From Victivallales bacterium (lineage in GTDB: Bacteria > Verrucomicrobiota > Lentisphaeria > Oligosphaerales > Oligosphaeraceae): 5,015 nt of DNA. The stretch covers positions 1 to 5,015 of the forward strand of contig JAGCTA010000451.1 of NCBI GenBank assembly GCA_017963875.1, in the 5' to 3' direction. Below are positions 1-5,015 of this stretch, piece after piece. The first letter of the stretch is position 1; each line of letters begins with the position of its first letter. The notes beneath the pieces were generated by a model. It saw only the letters and a list, made by a program, of their open reading frames with translations. It ran no database searches and was not told the DNA's origin. Both the position numbers and the translations under genes were made by a program.

Positions 1-24
1 AAAAATATAATAAAAAATAAACAT

Positions 25-204
25 TTAATTATTTGGGGATTGGGGATTGGACCATCCTTCCATGCCTGAATCGAAATTTTCAACGAATACGGGACCTGCC
101 TCGGCTTTTGGCAGTGGCTTGAATTGGGTCAAGTCTGGCAGTTCGGCAGAGAATGCGCACGCCATCCATGCGGCAAGCGATAGTGCAAATACGTGTCTTT
201 TCAT
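25..204 (-). CDS. Short secreted protein, probably the N-terminal remnant of a larger one
   Basis: This complete small ORF encodes 59 residues and ends in TAA. The first 20 residues form a clear Sec signal peptide: a basic start (MKRH), a hydrophobic core (VFALSLAAWMACAF) and a likely signal peptidase I site after FSA. The Cys at 16 does not sit in a good lipobox. The mature part contains VFVENFDSGMEGW, a phrase typical of the start of laminin-G-like or carbohydrate-binding beta-sandwich domains in secreted proteins. Such domains need more than 100 residues, so the product cannot fold as one. An AGGA ribosome binding site lies 9 bases before the ATG, which supports this start. The frame closes just after a heptamer repeat, where the DNA turns strongly AT-rich. 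It lies 75 bases downstream of the phosphoesterase gene on the same strand and may be co-transcribed with it. I infer a truncated gene. A genuine small exported protein is the alternative. Confidence 0.55.
   Translation of the reverse strand: MKRHVFALSLAAWMACAFSAELPDLTQFKPLPKAEAGPVFVENFDSGMEGWSNPQSPNN
33..51. repeat. Short heptamer tandem repeat (TTGGGGA, about 2.7 copies)
   Basis: Two perfect copies of TTGGGGA are followed by a partial copy, TTGGA. They lie inside the last codons of the short secreted ORF, where they read SNPQSPN. The unit is not a multiple of three, so gain or loss of a copy would shift the reading frame. Heptamer tandem repeats of similar composition are known from cyanobacterial genomes, but two and a half copies is too few to claim a family. 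Confidence 0.6.
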
Positions 205-279
205 TTTGGAAAATCCTGGTTGAATTATTCAAAGTGGTTAAAATCCATGAAAAAGCCTGTCAGAAAAGGTATTGCAGAT
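205..279 (-). promoter_or_regulatory. Spacer before the short secreted ORF: ribosome binding site and a perfect dyad
   Basis: Read on the minus strand, this 75-base gap ends with AGGA (214-217) placed 9 bases before the ATG of the short ORF, a normal ribosome binding site. Just upstream, 220-232 is a perfect 13-base dyad, TTGAATTATTCAA, with a single central base. It could be a protein-binding site or a chance AT-rich palindrome. A CTGACA box (257-262) resembles a -35 element, but no good -10 element follows at the right distance. I see no convincing terminator after the phosphoesterase stop codon. Confidence 0.4.
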
Positions 280-1521
280 TCAATCCTTGTCGCTTTTCCA
301 GAGGTAATGGTTAATTGGTAGTTTTTCGATGATATGGTGATTTTTAGTGATGGCAAAATGGTCAATGACTCCTCGCTCCTCGGAGATTGCTTGGATATCC
401 AGTCCGTCCTCTGTGACAGTTACAAGGAAGACGGAAGTCTGGATGCCTGATGGCGGAACGATTTCAGCCATGACGTCTGGCCCGTCCGTCGTGATGACAG
501 GGAAGGAGTAGTCTTCAGGTGTGGTGACAGGTTGCGGCGGCTGGCTGATGGATGCGCATTCCGCCTTTCCAGGCACGGTTCGGATGTAGTGGTGGATATG
601 TCCGCAAATCCACACATGGAGGGGAATCGGTGGGGTGTTACCCTTGAAGTATTTGTCGGTGAGCCGATGCATGTTCGGATTAAGGAAAAGGAACTGGTCG
701 ATGTGACTATGCGAGGCACCATGGGCCATCACGATTTTATAATCCGCTGTCTGGAATGGCTCGCTTGCGACTGCCTTTTCCAAAAAAGCCGCTTCGTCTT
801 CGAGGAATTTTTCATCCAGGTTCAAAGCGAAAACGGGGCCACTGCCTTTTGGCTGGTCCGCCCATGAATCCAATGAAAGAAAGGCCGCATTGCCTTGTCG
901 AAAAGATGAATAGGAGTTTCCCTCTGGCGATGCGAACCAGCGGTTCCATTCCCAGGAAGCCTTTCCGCGCATTTCATGGTTGCCGCGTGCGAAAACCACG
1001 GGTTTTTCAAGAAAGCCTGTCTCATTGAGCAAATCAATGACGCCGCCCAACTGGTCCCTTTCAAAATCATTGATGCCGTTGAGCATGTCTCCGAGGCAGA
1101 CGGTGAAGTCGCAGGACTTCGCCTGAGCCAGCACGTAGTATTTTTGCAGCAGTTGCCGACGCCTTTCAATGGGGAACTGAAAATCCGCCATCACGAGAAA
1201 GGAGAAATTCCCGCGTTCGCGCCCGAAGGCCGTGAATGTCTTCTCCACCCGTTGCGAGGATGAACTGTCAGGATCGTAGGCGATCACGGCGTATTCGTAT
1301 TTAATGCCTGGCTTGAGGGAATCCACATGAAAGACGTGCCGTGTTTCCGCTCGGACAATCTGCCCACCCTCTTGCTGGTCGATTCGCCGCCAGGGCTTCT
1401 TGCCGATTTCGCGCAGTTCGACGGCTGCCGCGCAGGGGGATGATGTCGAAAAGCCGATGGTGATTTTGCCTATGTCGGGATTGGTAAGCCAAGGGCCATG
1501 ATTGATGAATAACATGCTCAT
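280..1521 (-). CDS. Calcineurin-like metallophosphoesterase with N-terminal fibronectin-III-like domain
   Basis: This 413-residue protein is a predicted dinuclear-metal phosphoesterase hydrolysing an unknown phosphomonoester or diester. Residues about 10-97 look like the fibronectin-III/purple-acid-phosphatase N-terminal fold (SLKPGIKYEYAV at 68-79). The catalytic domain covers about 105-320. Its metal motifs appear in order: D113-F-Q115, GD at 144-145, GNHE at 180-183, H267 in VMAHG, and GHIH at 307-310. YSSFRQGNAAFLSLDS (204-219) matches the strand typical of phosphatases of this group. Motif I has Gln where many family members have His, and the Tyr that binds iron in true purple acid phosphatases is Asn148 here, so it is probably not a purple enzyme. 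I see no signal peptide, so it is likely cytoplasmic. The start overlaps the preceding gene's stop as ATGA and has no Shine-Dalgarno sequence, which suggests translational coupling. A second ATG two codons in is possible. The fold is secure and the substrate unknown. Confidence 0.88.
   Translation of the reverse strand: MSMLFINHGPWLTNPDIGKITIGFSTSSPCAAAVELREIGKKPWRRIDQQEGGQIVRAETRHVFHVDSLKPGIKYEYAVIAYDPDSSSSQRVEKTFTAFGRERGNFSFLVMADFQFPIERRRQLLQKYYVLAQAKSCDFTVCLGDMLNGINDFERDQLGGVIDLLNETGFLEKPVVFARGNHEMRGKASWEWNRWFASPEGNSYSSFRQGNAAFLSLDSWADQPKGSGPVFALNLDEKFLEDEAAFLEKAVASEPFQTADYKIVMAHGASHSHIDQFLFLNPNMHRLTDKYFKGNTPPIPLHVWICGHIHHYIRTVPGKAECASISQPPQPVTTPEDYSFPVITTDGPDVMAEIVPPSGIQTSVFLVTVTEDGLDIQAISEERGVIDHFAITKNHHIIEKLPINHYLWKSDKD
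1518..1521 (-). promoter_or_regulatory. ATGA stop/start overlap coupling the two phosphoesterase genes
   Basis: The TGA stop of the PHP gene (1520-1518) overlaps the ATG of the metallophosphoesterase gene (1521-1519). The bases before this ATG (GCCAAACAAATAATCTAAA on the minus strand) contain no purine-rich ribosome binding site. Ribosomes finishing the upstream gene therefore probably re-initiate here, which would tie the amounts of the two proteins together. Confidence 0.7.
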
Positions 1522-2348
1522 TTTAGATTATTTGTTTGGCGTGTGATGATGGATTGCGCGACGTTGTTGTTGATGCATGGGACACCGAGTTTTTGGGCCT
1601 TGTCAAGCATTTCTGGCAAGTTACCGGAGACATCCTCTGGCCTATGCGCGTCCGAGCCGACGACGCAAGGGATGCCATATTCCGAAGCCATCTTCCAGAA
1701 CGGAAGCCACGGATATGGGTGACGAGTACCGTCTGTGTATTCAACCTCGCGTTTGCGCATGCCGTAGCAGTTGAGTTCAAGCGGGACTGAGCAGGCAGCC
1801 GCAGTTTTGATGATTTCAGAAAATTGCTCTCCTATTTCTGGAGTCCAGCGGTCTAGGGAACTACTCACCATGTCAGGGTGCGCGATGAAATCAAACATGC
1901 CGCTTTGAATCAGAAAGACAGTCTTGTCAACGAATCGCCGAAACGTTTCCATTGAATGGTGGGAGTTGACGCCGACAAAAATCGGTTTGCCTTCGGCATC
2001 ATGGACAAAATGAACCGCCCCCACGAGATAATCCAGTTTCAGGCGTTCTTTCAATTCATGTTGATAGAAATCCAATGGGAATTCGGGGTCGTAGTCAACC
2101 TCAAGTCCAGCGAGAATCGTCAGTTCAGGGAAATCGTGGCGTGCTTCTTCGATTGCCTGACGGTATTCAGGCAACTGGTCGTAGTCCATGCGGCTGCCAT
2201 ATCGGTTGTCGGGGAAGGGCGCATGTTCCGAGAAGCCAAGGATTTTCAGTCCCTGTTCAATTGCCTTTTCGCAATAATCGCGAACAGTTCCCGTCGCATG
2301 TCTGCAAAGGAATGTATGACAATGCAGATTGACCTGCCTGTTTTCCAT
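1518..2348 (-). CDS. PHP-domain phosphatase, histidinol-phosphatase (HisJ/HisK) family
   Basis: This 276-residue protein has the normal length for the PHP-type histidinol-phosphatase family, which hydrolyses phosphate monoesters with a trinuclear metal centre; the reference member makes L-histidinol from histidinol phosphate. The full set of metal ligands is visible: H9 and H11 in NLHCHT, H17 in CRHATG, H42 in GFSEHAP, E83 in GLEVDY, H113 in GAVHFV, H157 in FIAHPD, and D233 and H235 in GSDAHRPEDV. The protein has no signal peptide and is probably cytoplasmic. It starts 13 bases after the glycoside hydrolase gene, with a good GGAG ribosome binding site, and its stop overlaps the next start. 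No histidine biosynthesis gene is in view. Its place in a sugar operon makes another phosphorylated substrate, such as a sugar phosphate, plausible, but that is inference. The family assignment is strong and the exact reaction is not. Confidence 0.88.
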   Translation of the reverse strand: MENRQVNLHCHTFLCRHATGTVRDYCEKAIEQGLKILGFSEHAPFPDNRYGSRMDYDQLPEYRQAIEEARHDFPELTILAGLEVDYDPEFPLDFYQHELKERLKLDYLVGAVHFVHDAEGKPIFVGVNSHHSMETFRRFVDKTVFLIQSGMFDFIAHPDMVSSSLDRWTPEIGEQFSEIIKTAAACSVPLELNCYGMRKREVEYTDGTRHPYPWLPFWKMASEYGIPCVVGSDAHRPEDVSGNLPEMLDKAQKLGVPCINNNVAQSIITRQTNNLK

Positions 2349-2355
2349 GAATCAT

Positions 2356-2359
2356 CTCC
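2356..2359 (-). promoter_or_regulatory. Ribosome binding site of the PHP phosphatase gene
   Basis: GGAG sits 7 bases before the ATG in the 13-base gap after the glycoside hydrolase stop codon. It fixes the start at 2348 and shows that this gene has its own initiation signal within the operon. Confidence 0.7.
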
Positions 2360-2361
2360 AG

Positions 2362-4635
2362 TCAAAGGGTTTTGCTTGTGTAAATACTGCCGCAGCGGAC
2401 ATTCAAAATCGTTGGCTTATCTCTCCAAAAGGTCAGCATGGCATGGCCGTTGAACAATTTGACACGGCTTCGCTTGAAGGGCAGCAGGCAGCGTGTGTCG
2501 CCGTTGTCAACGCCAATGAGCGTACCGCCATTGAGGGCAAAAGTCAACTCTGCGTCTGATGTCTCGACAATGTTGCCATGCTCGTCCTCAAGGAACAGTT
2601 CAGCGAAGACGAACTCACCGCCCGTGTCGCATGTTTCTCTCTCGAAGCGGATGCCGATGGCGTGCGGGGTCCCAGCCGTGTTTCGAGTGGCGCGGGCGGT
2701 CTCGCGTCTCTCCGTGTCATAACCGATGGCCTCCAGTGTTCCTGCTGTAAAGGGAATGCCTTTCCAGACGAGTCTTGGGGAATCCTTTGCGCATTCCTTG
2801 AGCCCAAGGGACTTGCCATTCAGAAACAGTTCCGCTGAAGCGCATGACGTGAACGTGTGGACGTCAATCATGTCGCTCTCGTGCCAGTTCCAATGCGGCA
2901 GCAGATGGAGCACATCGGGAGTATTCGAAGTATGCCACTGGGCCGCATAGAGAAACGCACGGTCTTTCGGCAAGCCCGCAAGGTCGAAAAGCGCGAAGCA
3001 TGAACTGCGGTTTGGATATGGATGCGGCGCTGGTTCGCCGAGGTAGTCAAATGTGCACCAGGCGAATTCGCCGAGAATCCAGGGGTTGGCGCCGATCGTG
3101 CGGAACATCACCTCGGTATCATTGCTCCAAGGGTGGAATTCGACTGCGTAGGCGGAGTTGTATCCGCTTTCACGGGCGATGTTCTCCCCCGCCGCAGGCA
3201 TAATGTAGTAGCCTCGGGTGGAAACGACAGCGGATGTCTCCGAACCGACAATCGGCTTAGACGGAAAGCGCTGATGTAACAGAGGATAGAGGTCTGGCTT
3301 GTAGTTAAATCCGATGACGTCAAGCGCTTCTGCGAAGGCATGGACATTCGGGTCGTCCTCCGCCTTCTGGTAACTGATGGCCGCCGTCACGGAGCGTGAT
3401 GGGTCTTCCTCATGGCAGATGCGGACAAGTTCGGAGGCGATTTCAGCGCCCTTTGGAAAGATTTCATCCCGAATTTCATTGCCGATGCTCCAGAGTGCGA
3501 CGCAGGGGTGGTTTCTGTCACGGCGGAGCAGGTCCCGCAAATCCATCTCATGGCATTCATCGAACTCGTTATGATAATCGCCCACTTTTTTAGGCAACTG
3601 CCACATGTCGAAAGCCTCGTCCATGACGAGGAAGCCCATTTCGTCGCACAGGTCAAGCAAATGTGGGTCGGGCGGATTATGCGCCATGCGAAGCGCATTG
3701 CAGCCGATGGCCTTGATTTTCTTCAGGCGCCAGCGCATGACTTCCTTATGAAAAGCCGCACCAAAGACGCCAAGGTCGTGGTGCATGCACAGACCCTTGA
3801 ACTTGTATGGCTTCCCGTTCAACTTCATGCCATTGTTCGCATCATACGACAGTTCGCGGAAGCCGTATGCCAGCGTGATTTCATCGTCTCCAGCGGCGAT
3901 GGTTACATCATAAAGAACAGGCGTCTCGGGACTCCACAATTCCACTCTGGAAAGGGCCAAGGATGCGCCGCCCTCAGCGATGACATCATCATGCCGCTTG
4001 ACGGTTACGTGAAGTTCATCAGCAGAGAAACCGTCGGCGGATACCGCAAGCACGGCGGTCTTTTTGACGCAGTCGATATGCGTTGTCTTCAGTTGGACGC
4101 CCATGTAGGCGAAATGCCTTTGGGGCAGGCTGACGAGCCGCACGTCTCGATAGATTCCAGCACCTGGATACCAACGCGATAGGTATGGCGGGTTTTCTAC
4201 TCGAACAGCGAGCAGGTTCGGCTTGCCGTCAAAATGCAGAAATGGCGTGATGTCAATGGCGAAAGACGAATAGCCGTATGCGCGCCCGCCAACGGCAACG
4301 CCATTGATGAAGATTTTGCTATGGCTCATGACACCGTCAAATTCCAGCCGTTGCATTCTGCCCTTCTCGTCATTTCCGAAGACCAGTTCGCGGACGTATG
4401 TGCCGCAGCCGACGTATGGTAGCGCGGCTGTTTCGCAGCCAGGCGTAAAAGACAATTCCTTTTCAGGGGATAGATGCGGAATCGGCTCATTCCAGCCGTC
4501 AAACGGCCCTTCGATGGCCCAATCATGGGGGATGGTCACAGCCTGCCAACCGTCTTCGCCCGCGTGTGCAGTTTCGGGGGGCGTGTCTCCTTTTCTGAAA
4601 AGCCAGCCGTCTTTAAGAAGTGTCGTTTGTCTCAT
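2362..4635 (-). CDS. Glycoside hydrolase family 2 protein, beta-galactosidase-like
   Basis: This 757-residue retaining glycosidase probably removes terminal beta-galactose or a related sugar from oligosaccharides. The domains in order are an N-terminal jelly-roll sugar-binding domain (about 1-170, ending RWYPGAGIYRDVRLV), an Ig-like domain (about 175-262), a TIM barrel (about 263-565), a DUF4982-like Ig domain (about 572-645, with VHTFTSCASAELFLNGKSLG) and a GH2 C-terminal domain-5-like module (about 657-748). Catalytic residues are visible: the acid/base is E387 in SIGNE, and the nucleophile is E466 in GSET. HHDLGVFG (285-292) and ALRMAHNPPDPHLLDLCDEMG (314-334) are family hallmarks. No signal peptide is seen, so it is probably intracellular and acts on imported glycans. 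I chose the ATG at 4635 because MRQTTLLKDGWLF is the usual family start. A GTG 36 bases upstream would add a non-conserved dozen residues. It is the first gene of the operon. Beta-glucuronidase or another GH2 specificity is possible. Confidence 0.92.
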   Translation of the reverse strand: MRQTTLLKDGWLFRKGDTPPETAHAGEDGWQAVTIPHDWAIEGPFDGWNEPIPHLSPEKELSFTPGCETAALPYVGCGTYVRELVFGNDEKGRMQRLEFDGVMSHSKIFINGVAVGGRAYGYSSFAIDITPFLHFDGKPNLLAVRVENPPYLSRWYPGAGIYRDVRLVSLPQRHFAYMGVQLKTTHIDCVKKTAVLAVSADGFSADELHVTVKRHDDVIAEGGASLALSRVELWSPETPVLYDVTIAAGDDEITLAYGFRELSYDANNGMKLNGKPYKFKGLCMHHDLGVFGAAFHKEVMRWRLKKIKAIGCNALRMAHNPPDPHLLDLCDEMGFLVMDEAFDMWQLPKKVGDYHNEFDECHEMDLRDLLRRDRNHPCVALWSIGNEIRDEIFPKGAEIASELVRICHEEDPSRSVTAAISYQKAEDDPNVHAFAEALDVIGFNYKPDLYPLLHQRFPSKPIVGSETSAVVSTRGYYIMPAAGENIARESGYNSAYAVEFHPWSNDTEVMFRTIGANPWILGEFAWCTFDYLGEPAPHPYPNRSSCFALFDLAGLPKDRAFLYAAQWHTSNTPDVLHLLPHWNWHESDMIDVHTFTSCASAELFLNGKSLGLKECAKDSPRLVWKGIPFTAGTLEAIGYDTERRETARATRNTAGTPHAIGIRFERETCDTGGEFVFAELFLEDEHGNIVETSDAELTFALNGGTLIGVDNGDTRCLLPFKRSRVKLFNGHAMLTFWRDKPTILNVRCGSIYTSKTL

Positions 4636-4646
4636 GGATTGATATT

Positions 4647-4653
4647 TCCCTTT
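4647..4653 (-). promoter_or_regulatory. Probable ribosome binding site of the glycoside hydrolase gene
   Basis: AAAGGGA lies about 12 bases before the ATG at 4635. The spacing is somewhat long. It lies inside the extension that the alternative GTG start at 4671 would translate, so it favours the ATG. Confidence 0.45.
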
Positions 4654-4693
4654 GGGAGTTGATATCAGCACCTTGTCGTGCCTTCTTGTGCGT

Positions 4694-4721
4694 CATGGCG
4701 TCCGCAAAGACGGATGCCATG
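4694..4721. promoter_or_regulatory. Inverted repeat / hairpin in the leader of the glycoside hydrolase operon
   Basis: CATGGCGTCCG and CGGATGCCATG form an 11-base stem with one imperfect pair (a wobble in one strand) around a six-base loop, CAAAGA. It starts about 10 bases downstream of the expected transcription start of the minus-strand promoter and lies about 60 bases before the ATG. No T-run follows on either side, so it is not a simple terminator. The right arm overlaps a second dyad, CATGG-TGAAG-CCATG (4718-4732), so the two stems exclude each other. It may be a repressor operator or an RNA structure in the 5' leader. Confidence 0.5.
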
Positions 4722-4736
4722 GTGAAGCCATGAATT

Positions 4737-4764
4737 ATTATAATCATGAACAGGTGCTTTGCAA
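4737..4764 (-). promoter_or_regulatory. Sigma-70-like promoter of the glycoside hydrolase operon
   Basis: On the minus strand, TTGCAA (4764-4759) and a perfect TATAAT (4742-4737) are 16 bases apart. Transcription would start near 4730, giving a leader of about 95 bases before the ATG at 4635. No other comparable promoter is seen between the operon genes, so it probably drives all three. Confidence 0.6.
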
Positions 4765-4855
4765 TTCAATTCCTGACAAATGGCATGGCGCAATGCGAAA
4801 ATGAAAGCATCAAGCAGTTTGAAAAACGGGGCCATATTATCTTATCAAAAGAGGT

Positions 4856-4882
4856 TTGAAAAAAAAGTGAGGGGATTATAAA
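4856..4882 (+). promoter_or_regulatory. Possible promoter of the prepilin-like gene
   Basis: TTGAAA (4856-4861) and TATAAA (4877-4882) are 15 bases apart, slightly short for sigma-70. A perfect TATAAT follows at 4884-4889 but lacks a matching -35 box. The region is so AT-rich that chance matches are expected. Confidence 0.3.
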
Positions 4883-4946
4883 TTATAATAGGTTTAATTT
4901 TCTAGATTTGTCCAATAATGGTTTTCAAATTCATAAATCAAACAAC

Positions 4947-4952
4947 AAAGGG
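4947..4952 (+). promoter_or_regulatory. Ribosome binding site of the prepilin-like gene
   Basis: AAAGGG sits 7 bases before the ATG at 4960. It supports that start rather than the internal ATG four codons later, which would leave no leader peptide before FTLIE. Confidence 0.65.
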
Positions 4953-4959
4953 TAGTCAA

Positions 4960-5015
4960 ATGAAAGGAAAAATGTTTACGCTCATTGAGTTGCTAGTCGT
5001 CATCGCCATCATCGC
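4960..5015 (+). CDS. Prepilin-type N-terminal cleavage/methylation domain protein (type II secretion pseudopilin-like), partial
   Basis: Only the first 18 full codons are in the window; the gene runs off the right edge. They read MKGKM followed by FTLIELLVVIAII, the class III signal of type IV prepilins and type II secretion pseudopilins. A prepilin peptidase would cut before Phe6 and methylate it. Glu10 is the conserved Glu5 of the mature protein, and the hydrophobic helix anchors the product in the inner membrane. The residue before the cut is Met, not the usual Gly. Lentisphaerae and Planctomycetes genomes hold many such genes, mostly of unknown role and often near sugar-degradation genes. 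It is divergent from the glycosidase operon and may share its regulation. The C-terminal domain, which would show the subfamily, is not visible. Confidence 0.85.
   Translation, partial: MKGKMFTLIELLVVIAII

Larger units (their letters stand above)
4636..4959. other. Divergent intergenic region between the operon and the prepilin-like gene
   Basis: These 324 bases separate two genes that point away from each other. The left half holds the leader, hairpin and promoter of the minus-strand operon. The middle (about 4765-4850) has no convincing ORF, RNA gene or terminator; it contains a second CATGGCG (4784-4790) and the first copy of a 10-base direct repeat, GTTTGAAAAA (4817-4826, again at 4854-4863). 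The right part (about 4850-4959) becomes strongly AT-rich, with several TATAAT-like boxes, as expected for a promoter of the rightward gene. Confidence 0.7.

Noticed and set aside
205..279. Possible terminator or promoter after the metallophosphoesterase gene
   Set aside because: The only stems near the T-rich stretch are about three pairs long, and the CTGACA box lacks a matching -10 element. Neither is strong enough to call.
1956..2453. Plus-strand open frame of 165 codons across the PHP gene and the GH2 tail
   Set aside because: It is antisense to two well supported genes and crosses their junction, with no recognisable domain.
3412..4182. Long plus-strand open frame (256 codons) opposite the glycoside hydrolase gene
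   Set aside because: It lies wholly antisense to the TIM barrel and N-terminal domains of a well supported GH2 gene. Its translation shows no recognisable motif, and it is explained by the codon bias of the real gene.
4636..4671. Upstream GTG start adding 12 residues to the glycoside hydrolase
   Set aside because: The added residues do not resemble the family's N-terminus. The ATG at 4635 gives the usual start, and the AAAGGGA box would be wasted inside the extension.
4872..4889. Perfect TATAAT at 4884-4889 as the main promoter of the prepilin-like gene
   Set aside because: At 17 bases upstream there is only an A-run, not a -35 box. In such AT-rich DNA a single match means little.

Overview
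The window looks like part of a bacterial chromosome of middling GC. It comes most plausibly from the Lentisphaerae/Victivallales or a related Planctomycetes-Verrucomicrobia-type lineage. The clue is the gene entering at the right edge, which begins with the FTLIELLVVIAII prepilin N-terminus that those phyla carry in very large numbers, here beside a sugar-degrading operon. The assignment rests on this gene style only and is an inference.

Layout. Bases 1-24 are very AT-rich and hold nothing recognisable. Positions 25-204 (minus) carry a short ORF with a signal peptide that reads like the first 59 residues of a secreted, carbohydrate-binding-type protein. It stops right after a heptamer repeat. 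Positions 280-4635 (minus) are a compact three-gene operon read right to left: a family 2 glycoside hydrolase of the beta-galactosidase type, then, 13 bases later, a PHP-family phosphatase related to histidinol-phosphatase, then, with an ATGA overlap, a calcineurin-like metallophosphoesterase with an N-terminal fibronectin-III-like domain. Positions 4636-4959 are a divergent intergenic region. It holds a good sigma-70-like promoter for the operon, a hairpin-forming leader, and an AT-rich stretch that probably contains the promoter of the rightward gene. Positions 4960-5015 (plus) are the start of a prepilin-like or pseudopilin-like gene cut by the window edge.

How it may work together. None of the three operon enzymes has a visible signal peptide, so they probably act in the cytoplasm. 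The hydrolase would cleave an imported oligosaccharide, and the two metal-dependent phosphoesterases would remove phosphate from a product or from an unknown small molecule. The hydrolase role is well supported by its catalytic residues. The substrates of the two phosphoesterases cannot be read from the sequence. No mobile element, CRISPR array, tRNA or rRNA was seen. I found no clear sign of a wholly new system. The most unusual points are the pairing of two unrelated phosphoesterases with a glycosidase, the truncated secreted ORF ending at a heptamer repeat, and the structured leader of the operon.
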